From: Nonomuraea dietziae
Lineage (GTDB): Bacteria; Actinomycetota; Actinomycetes; Streptosporangiales; Streptosporangiaceae
Reading direction: 5' to 3'
Length of the DNA stretch: 64,000 bases
Assembly (NCBI RefSeq): GCF_014195505.1
Contig: NZ_JACIBV010000001.1
Location: forward strand, 7,192,001-7,256,000
Shown: in pieces, positions 59,701 through 64,000 of the stretch
Layout of the letters: the number at the start of each line of letters is the position of its first letter
Numbering within the stretch: the stretch's first letter is position 1
Notes under the pieces: generated by a model
What the model saw: the letters and a program-made list of their open reading frames with translations, nothing else
Database searches by the model: none
Told to the model about the DNA's origin: nothing
Translations under genes and position numbers: made by a program

Positions 59701-60232
59701 CGACCGAATCCTCGCCCTGCTCGGCAGGGTCCTCGGTCGGGTCGGCTGAATCCTCGGGCGGCGCTTCCGGGCCGGAGCTCTCGGAGGCGCCGGGGCGGGC
59801 CTCGTCGGAGGCCACCGGCTCAGAGCCCGTCGCCTCAGGACCTGTCTCGTCAGAGCCGGTCTCCGAGGCTTCGGTCTCCGCGGATTCGGTCTCCGCGGAT
59901 TCGGTCTCCGCGGTGCCGGTCTCCGTAGTGCCGGTCTCCGTGGTGCCGGTCTCCTCGGAGTCCGTCGCGTCGGAGTCCGGCCGCTCGGAACCGGGTGCGT
60001 CCTGGTCGGTCGCGGCGGAGCCGGACTCTTCCTCGTCGGCGCTGGTGCTGGGGTCGGCCCCGGTGCCCACGGGCAGTGTGATCTTCGGGATCACACCGGT
60101 GGCTTCGGGGTCGAAGTCGGGGTCCACAGGCTCCTCGACCTCCTCCACATCCGAAGCACTGGAAGCCTCGGACGTGCCCGTCGTCTCCGTTGTCATCTCA
60201 TCGCCCGCCGGTTGCCTCACGTTGACCATCAT
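56780..60232 (-). CDS. Large polytopic membrane protein with acidic disordered N-terminus
   Basis: A 1150-residue protein. ATG 60232 overlaps the flippase stop (ATGA). Residues about 1-430 are Glu/Ser/Thr/Pro-rich and repetitive (EPAEPAEPAE, TETGTTETGT), then about 14 membrane helices (GAPRWLPVVLVLEGLLMYVLAL onward), an external region (VLYLVPKVGPETTPILPWGE, WYDRFVAALDRSKEIKKVY) near 950-1050 and two final helices. The helical core resembles GT-C glycosyltransferases or polysaccharide polymerases; catalytic Asp/Glu cannot be identified with certainty. Confidence 0.7.
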   Translation of the reverse strand: MMVNVRQPAGDEMTTETTGTSEASSASDVEEVEEPVDPDFDPEATGVIPKITLPVGTGADPSTSADEEESGSAATDQDAPGSERPDSDATDSEETGTTETGTTETGTAETESAETESAETEASETGSDETGPEATGSEPVASDEARPGASESSGPEAPPEDSADPTEDPAEQGEDSVGSDEGLAESPAGSEATAETSAANEPETAAEAAPDPAEASSSPDEPEATSSTREPEAASTSEEAAFSLEEPEADSSPDHPEADSTTDEPQAAGTTYAEAETTELAFPPSRPLTAEPASDSAAREHTEPAEKESEPAEPAEPAEPAEPAEEASESGEKPAVGASYEVDDEDTNPALRLPDFSAAGEDVTEITTAVRLPTPPKAGSTTGDEDKAEEAPGVADTTVALRLPSASVKVGHAPEAPAVPARGPQQAAPQGKQTRLASLVRGAPRWLPVVLVLEGLLMYVLALRVSPGPLRGVDPADIGGLGLISAMPLSAFFAIVIMIVSFFVTVTQSTDRKFLLLFQIAAITFALHGAGAIVADVPRFPTAYVHAGFVDFISRTGETAPMLDARMAWPGFFALFAFVGKAAGITDFTTILNWTPLLSNLLYLLPFVLILRQVVATTRARWFAALLFILVQWIGQDYFSPQGFTFALYLAFVAILLRWFGKVDPRTKPMPDKGRVRKLLARLDSMLPGELAITGTFRADKLLMLLMLIALLFAATASHQITPFMMLGVLTAFLLVKRTSLTWALPFFFGLVVLAWISYQTVGFWQGNMESIFGGIGRLLENLQRGTGDRIQGSDPIHALVLQTRLGICATVLLLAAVGLLRRLRRGVFDRAALVLLCVPVLAMGLQSYGGEMGLRVYMFMLPGACLLAAYAFFPNLPADSEDASEETVPFRQRNVRFNPRVTKIVSIVLAACVALALSMAFLVARYGNEKFERVTTGEVAAMRYVYAHDKPSARVLYLVPKVGPETTPILPWGEKDFEKVDFTQQALVHKDPANITHAVATLKAGERNTFLAVTRGQAAYLQLNEGFPADWYDRFVAALDRSKEIKKVYSNDDAALYTWKKFVKGSEIPDPRYVSGGPGDPGSPWDLVGVLALGVTWLTLFAYEVIRLHGRNKAPRARRRLLMVAVPAFLLAVGVIVERFLYIGLNMFQ
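59258..59302 (-). repeat. 9-bp coding tandem repeat
   Basis: CTCGGCGGG repeated five times (plus strand), encoding repeated Glu-Pro-Ala in the acidic region of the 1150-residue protein. A second, less regular 15-bp repeat encoding Glu-Thr-Gly/Ser units occurs at about 59860-59955. Confidence 0.9.
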
Positions 60233-61551
60233 GCGGCCTCAGACGACCGCTGGGTGACACGATGCCGCCCGGTTTCGCCACCTTTGAGAACTTTACGGAG
60301 ACTTCTGAAGATCAAAAGTGCGACCAAAAGTTCGCTGAAGAGCAGGCCGTACCCCACTGCATTCACGCCCACGAAGGGGAAGAGGGCCATGATCGACGCC
60401 AGCACCAGCGCGGCCAGTCCGATCTGCACCACGGCCAGCTTCCTCGCCTCGCCCAGCGCACGCAGCGAGCTGAGGTAGACCTCGATCAGCACCCTCGGCA
60501 GGACGGCCAGCGCCATCAGCCGCAGCAGCGTCGTGCCCTCGGTGGCGAATTCGGAGCCGAAGACGGCCAGGATGAGGGGGGCGGCGAGGCAGGCCACGCC
60601 GATGATCGGCGTGATGATCAGCAGGGCCCGTTTCAGCGCCTGCCTGGCGTTGGCGGCCAGCCGCGAGCGGTCGAAGGAGCCCTCGACGGTGAGCGAGATC
60701 GCCATGTTCATGGCCAGCAGCTCGATCATGCAGCCCAGCGTGTGGGCCATGGAGAAGCGTCCGAAGGTGGCCTCGCCCACCCTGGCGGCGATCAGCACGG
60801 GCACCAGGTAGACGATCGCCAGCATCGACAGCGTGCCGGGGAAGTCGCCGGCCAGGAACCTGCCCATCTCGCGCAGCCCTGGCGGCCTCGCCTCGCCCGC
60901 GGTCTCGCGGACGTGTTTGGGCACCTGGAGGCCGAAGATCAGGAAGTTGACGGGGATGAGCGCGATCGCCGTCGGGATCACCCAGGAGACGAAGATGCCG
61001 CCCTCGGGGAGCGAGCCCGCCAGCGCCACCAGTAGGCCCATCTTGACCAGGCCGAACACCAGGTTGTTCACCGGAACCCAGACGGCCTGGCGCAGGCCGG
61101 TGAGCGCGACGTCCTGCAGCGTGAACACCGACCAGACCAGCACCGCGCCCAGGAAGAACAGGCCGTGGCCGAGCCCGCCGAGCACGGAGTAGATCTCGCC
61201 CCACATGGGCAGCGTCAGCAGGAAGCCGATCGCGGCGACGCCGCCGGTCGCGGCGGCCATGCCGTACCCGCGCAGGATGACGTCGGCGGTGCGGCGCCCG
61301 GCGATCGGGATGTACCTGGCCAGCGCCCCCACGAAGCCCAGCGCGGTCAGGGAGGCGAACAGGCGCATCGCGGTGATGAGCGCCTGACCGCTGCCGAACT
61401 CCTCGGGGGTGTAGAAGCGGGTGGCAAGCAGCCAGTAGCCCATGCCGAGGACGGCGGTGATCCCCGTGTTCGCCATGAGCGCGTAGCCGTTGCGGAAGAG
61501 GGGGTTGCGCAGGTCTCGCAGGATCTTCTGCAGGACCGATCGGTCAGACAT
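60229..61551 (-). CDS. Polysaccharide flippase (Wzx/MATE-like)
   Basis: A 440-residue protein with about 12-14 helices. NGYALMANTGITAVLGMGYWLLATRFYTPEEFGSGQALITAMRL at the N-terminus and GRDRR-free loops such as ARYIPIAGRRTADVILRGYG match O-antigen/oligosaccharide flippases. It overlaps the deacetylase by 8 bp and the 1150-residue gene by 4 bp. It moves lipid-linked glycan across the membrane. Confidence 0.88.
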   Translation of the reverse strand: MSDRSVLQKILRDLRNPLFRNGYALMANTGITAVLGMGYWLLATRFYTPEEFGSGQALITAMRLFASLTALGFVGALARYIPIAGRRTADVILRGYGMAAATGGVAAIGFLLTLPMWGEIYSVLGGLGHGLFFLGAVLVWSVFTLQDVALTGLRQAVWVPVNNLVFGLVKMGLLVALAGSLPEGGIFVSWVIPTAIALIPVNFLIFGLQVPKHVRETAGEARPPGLREMGRFLAGDFPGTLSMLAIVYLVPVLIAARVGEATFGRFSMAHTLGCMIELLAMNMAISLTVEGSFDRSRLAANARQALKRALLIITPIIGVACLAAPLILAVFGSEFATEGTTLLRLMALAVLPRVLIEVYLSSLRALGEARKLAVVQIGLAALVLASIMALFPFVGVNAVGYGLLFSELLVALLIFRSLRKVLKGGETGRHRVTQRSSEAA

Positions 61552-62347
61552 TCCCTCGTACCCGCCGCAATCCGTACCTCGTCCTTCTGACGACCGCGTA
61601 GCCCTTGGTGAGCGCGCGTTCCCGCAGGTAGATCAGCGGGATCGCGCTGCCCTCGACCGCGCGTCTGAACATGCTCATGGTGGTGTGGCGGCCGATGGTG
61701 AGGCGGGGGATGGCCAGCAGGTCGTGGCGGTCGGCCGCGAGGGTGTTGTTCACCGCGCACGCCGCCCAGTAGCCGGCCTTGCGCACCTCGCGGCGCACCC
61801 GCGCGCTGGAGTAGCCGTAGGGGTAGGCCATCGTGGCGACAGGTGCGCCGATCCGCTCCTCCAGCAGGCCCTTGTTCTTGCGCAGCTCCTGGCGGAGCTC
61901 GGCGTCGGGCAGCTGGTCGAGCTGGGGGTGGCTGTGACTGTGGCCGCCGATCTCGATGCCGGTCTGCGCGATCTCGCGGGCCTGGCCCCAGCTGAGCATG
62001 TCGTCCAGCGGCTTGCCCGCGGCGTCCCTGCCCGCGTCGGAGACCCATCCGCTGGTCAGGAAGACCGTGGCGGGGAAGGTGTACTGCTCGAGCAGGGGCA
62101 GCGCGTGGGTGTGGAAGTCGGCGTAGCCGTCGTCGAAGGTCACCACGACGGGCTTGTCGGGCAGTGACCTGCCGTTGTTCTTGTGCACGGAGGCGACCAG
62201 GTCGGCGACCGTCAGGGGGGTGAAACCGTTGGTGGACAGGTAGTCGATCTGCTCGGCGAAGTCGCTCGTGCGCACCGCGTGCGGCCTGGTGTCCTGGTTG
62301 GGCCTGTCGGTGATCGAGTGGTACATGAGAATCGGCACACGGATCAT
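61544..62347 (-). CDS. Polysaccharide deacetylase
   Basis: A 267-residue NodB-type carbohydrate esterase. VPILMYHSITDRP, TFDDGYADFHTHALPLL (catalytic Asp pair), GIEIGGHSHSHPQLDQL (metal His) and MAYPYGYSSARVRRE are conserved motifs. No signal peptide is seen, so it may act inside or on a lipid-linked intermediate. Overlaps the GT2 gene by 4 bp. Confidence 0.93.
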   Translation of the reverse strand: MIRVPILMYHSITDRPNQDTRPHAVRTSDFAEQIDYLSTNGFTPLTVADLVASVHKNNGRSLPDKPVVVTFDDGYADFHTHALPLLEQYTFPATVFLTSGWVSDAGRDAAGKPLDDMLSWGQAREIAQTGIEIGGHSHSHPQLDQLPDAELRQELRKNKGLLEERIGAPVATMAYPYGYSSARVRREVRKAGYWAACAVNNTLAADRHDLLAIPRLTIGRHTTMSMFRRAVEGSAIPLIYLRERALTKGYAVVRRTRYGLRRVRGNV

Positions 62348-63285
62348 GAACGCACCAGCTTCAGCCGTACGGAACCCACCACGTAACCCCAGGTCGTCCA
62401 GGCGAGCCCGACGACGATCGCGAAGGCTCTGCCGAGCCCCGAGACGTCGCCGCGCACCGCCTCGCCGAGCCCGCGCAGCGCGCCGAGCGGCAGCGCCTTC
62501 AGCGCGTGGGCCCGCTCGCTCTTCAGCCCGTCCTGGGTACCCACGCTCTGCGTGACCAGGGCCTTGGACAGACCCTCGGCGTAGCAGCGGGAGCGGAAGT
62601 AGCCGAAGGTGGCGCGCTGGGCGGGCACCTTGTGCCCGATGAGCGCGGCCGGCTCGAACAGCATGACCGCGCCCGGCTTGCGCTGGGAGAGCCTGATGCA
62701 GAACTCGGTCTCCTCGCAGCCCAGCGGACGGCTCTTGCGCCCCTGGACGCTACGGCCGATGCCGCTGTGGAAACCGCCGACCTCGCCCACCGCCGTACGC
62801 CTGAAGGCGGCGTTGCCGCCCATGACGTTGCGGATCGGCGAGCGTACGGCGGGCATGCCGCGGTAGCTGCACCCCACGGTCCAGTCGAACTCGTAGGGGA
62901 ACCACCGGGGCCGTCGCCCCGTCTGCCACAGCGGCTCGGTCCTGCCTCCGACGCCGACCACGGCGGGATCCTGGAAGCCCTCCTCCAAAGCCTCCAGCCA
63001 TCCGGGGTCGGCCACGGCGTCGTCGTCGAGGTAGGCGACGATGTCGCCCGTCGCCACGTCGGCACCGGTGTTCTTGCCCCCCGACAGCCCCTTGTCATGG
63101 GTGTTCTCGACCACGACGACCCGCGGGTAGGCCTGCTTGAGCCTGAGCATCAGGTCCTGGTTGTAGTCGACGACCAGGATGATCTCGTGCGCGGGGCGCC
63201 GCTGGAGCTCGACGGACTCGACGGCCTGCCTGATGTCCTCCCAGCGGTCCTCGGTGTAGACGCAGATGACGACCGAACTCTTCAT
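62344..63285 (-). CDS. Family 2 glycosyltransferase
   Basis: A 313-residue GT2: SSVVICVYTEDRWEDIRQAVESVELQRRPAHEIILVVDYN, GLSGGKNTGADVATGDIVAYLDDDAVAD (metal-binding DDD) and GCEETEFCIRLSQRKPG. A C-terminal hydrophobic segment (FAIVVGLAWTTWGYVVGSV) may anchor it to the membrane. ATG 63285. Adds a sugar to the lipid-linked glycan of this locus; which sugar is unknown. Confidence 0.92.
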   Translation of the reverse strand: MKSSVVICVYTEDRWEDIRQAVESVELQRRPAHEIILVVDYNQDLMLRLKQAYPRVVVVENTHDKGLSGGKNTGADVATGDIVAYLDDDAVADPGWLEALEEGFQDPAVVGVGGRTEPLWQTGRRPRWFPYEFDWTVGCSYRGMPAVRSPIRNVMGGNAAFRRTAVGEVGGFHSGIGRSVQGRKSRPLGCEETEFCIRLSQRKPGAVMLFEPAALIGHKVPAQRATFGYFRSRCYAEGLSKALVTQSVGTQDGLKSERAHALKALPLGALRGLGEAVRGDVSGLGRAFAIVVGLAWTTWGYVVGSVRLKLVRS

Positions 63286-63296
63286 GACCGACCTTT

Positions 63297-64000
63297 TTAC
63301 GCCACACCCCGGTCGGCCGCGGGGCGGCTGGCCAGCTCGGGAACGGGCTGCGTGGGACGGCGGCGCCGCTCGCGCAGGATTGTCTTGAGCACGCGGATGC
63401 CGTCGCGGACGGCGTGCAGGTTGCTCTCACCGTGGATGCGGCAGCGCTCGTGGCTCGGCACCTCGTGCACGCGCAGGCCCTGCCTTGGCGGCGCGCACGT
63501 TCATCAGCGTCTCCACCTCGAAACCGTCGCAGTCGAGGTCGAGCACGGGCAGGTGGCGGGCCCAGAAGGCGTTGTAGCCGTAGCAGAGGTCGGTGTACTT
63601 CGTCCGGTAGAAGACGTTCACCAGCGTCGTGAGGACCTTGTTGCCGAAGTAGCGGCTGAAGGTCAGGTCGTCGCTGCCGCCACCGGAGATGTAGCGCGAG
63701 CCCTTGACGAAGTCGGCGCCGGTGACCAGCGCGCCCACGAAGGAGATGATCTCGTGGCCGTCGGTGGAGCCGTCAGCGTCGATCATGACGATGATGTCGC
63801 CCGTGCAGGCGGCGAAGCCGGCGGCCAGCGCGTCGCCCTTGCCCTTGCCGGTCTGCGTTACGATCTTGACGTTGGGCCTGAGCTTGCGCGCCACGGCGAC
63901 GGTGTCGTCGACGGAGTTTCCGTCGACGAGGATGATCTCGTCGATCCACTGGGGGATGGTGGCGAACACGTGCGGCAGGTTCTCCGCCTCGTTCATGGCC
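63297..64000 (-). pseudogene. DPM1-like GT2 glycosyltransferase with apparent frameshift, 5' end outside window
   Basis: MNEAENLPHVFATIPQWIDEIILVDGNSVDDTVAVA, GDIIVMIDADGSTD (Asp motif), FVKGSRYISGGG and CYGYNAFW are dolichyl-phosphate-sugar-synthase-like motifs. The frame then leaves the family at 63478-63480, where an extra base in the CCC (GGG on the coding strand) shifts it to an early stop at 63427. Removing one base restores a family-like end (VRAAKAGLRVHEVPSHERCR, then IHGESNLHAVRDGIRVLKTI) to a TAA at 63297-63299. The start is at or beyond position 64000. A sequencing error or a real mutation could explain it. Confidence 0.8.

Overview
The window is about 70% G+C, densely coded and rich in short overlaps (ATGA, GTGA). 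It carries serine/threonine kinases with extracellular domains, roadblock proteins, DUF1876, DUF5302 and DUF4032 proteins, a class F sortase, orn beside tRNA-His, and a c-di-AMP riboswitch before a secreted cell-wall-type protein. This points to a filamentous actinobacterium, probably Streptosporangiales (Nonomuraea or Streptosporangium type); the genus is inference. Nothing indicates a plasmid or an intact phage.

Layout. 0-2.3 kb: edge fragment, then a MoxR ATPase/VWA pair. 2.5-4.4 kb: secreted Gly/His/Cys-rich protein and a class F sortase on a 10-residue-repeat stalk. 4.4-8.4 kb: tRNA-Lys, a beta-propeller hydrolase-like protein, a sulfotransferase, and opposite it a cysteine-type leader peptide, a 50-residue acidic protein and a CynX-like transporter. 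8.4-11.7 kb: stress block (PRTase-hydrolase fusion, CBS, DUF1876, USP, DUF5302). 11.8-13.9 kb: operon of three roadblock proteins and a DUF4388/winged-helix protein, whose paralogue lies at 16.2-16.9 kb. 13.9-15.3 kb: c-di-AMP riboswitch and its target. 15.3-21 kb: hydrolase, HxlR regulator/reductase pair, DUF4032, DUF885.

20.9-28.9 kb is a probable catabolic cluster: TetR regulator, class II aldolase, PfkB kinase, class III aminotransferase, metallo-beta-lactamase-fold hydrolase and an NgcEFG-like sugar ABC importer behind a perfect palindromic operator. 28.9-36 kb holds housekeeping and envelope genes (PCD, SOD-like, pirin, spermidine-synthase-like, penicillin-binding protein, hemolysin III, HdeD, lysine 6-transaminase). 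36-39.4 kb is the least conserved part: repeats, a LuxR-type HTH fragment, a transposase remnant, a small secreted protein, an NlpC/P60 protein, a 16-bp minisatellite and tRNA-His.

39.4-47.5 kb: orn, a DUF2510 protein, then a pseudokinase and two transmembrane kinases in a row, then a PNPOx-like protein divergent from a MocR regulator. 49-64 kb is largely envelope polysaccharide: membrane-anchored GH39-like enzyme, CelD/FemAB-like protein plus DegT-like partner, 1150-residue membrane protein, flippase, deacetylase and two GT2 glycosyltransferases, the last with an apparent single-base frameshift. Two SDRs, an APH-family protein and a DUF418 protein are interspersed.

The observations that most merit follow-up are the roadblock/DUF4388 operon without a GTPase, the pseudokinase sharing an ectodomain type with its neighbouring kinase, the repeat-stalk sortase paired with a possible metal-binding protein, the apparently leaderless leader peptide, and the catabolic cluster.
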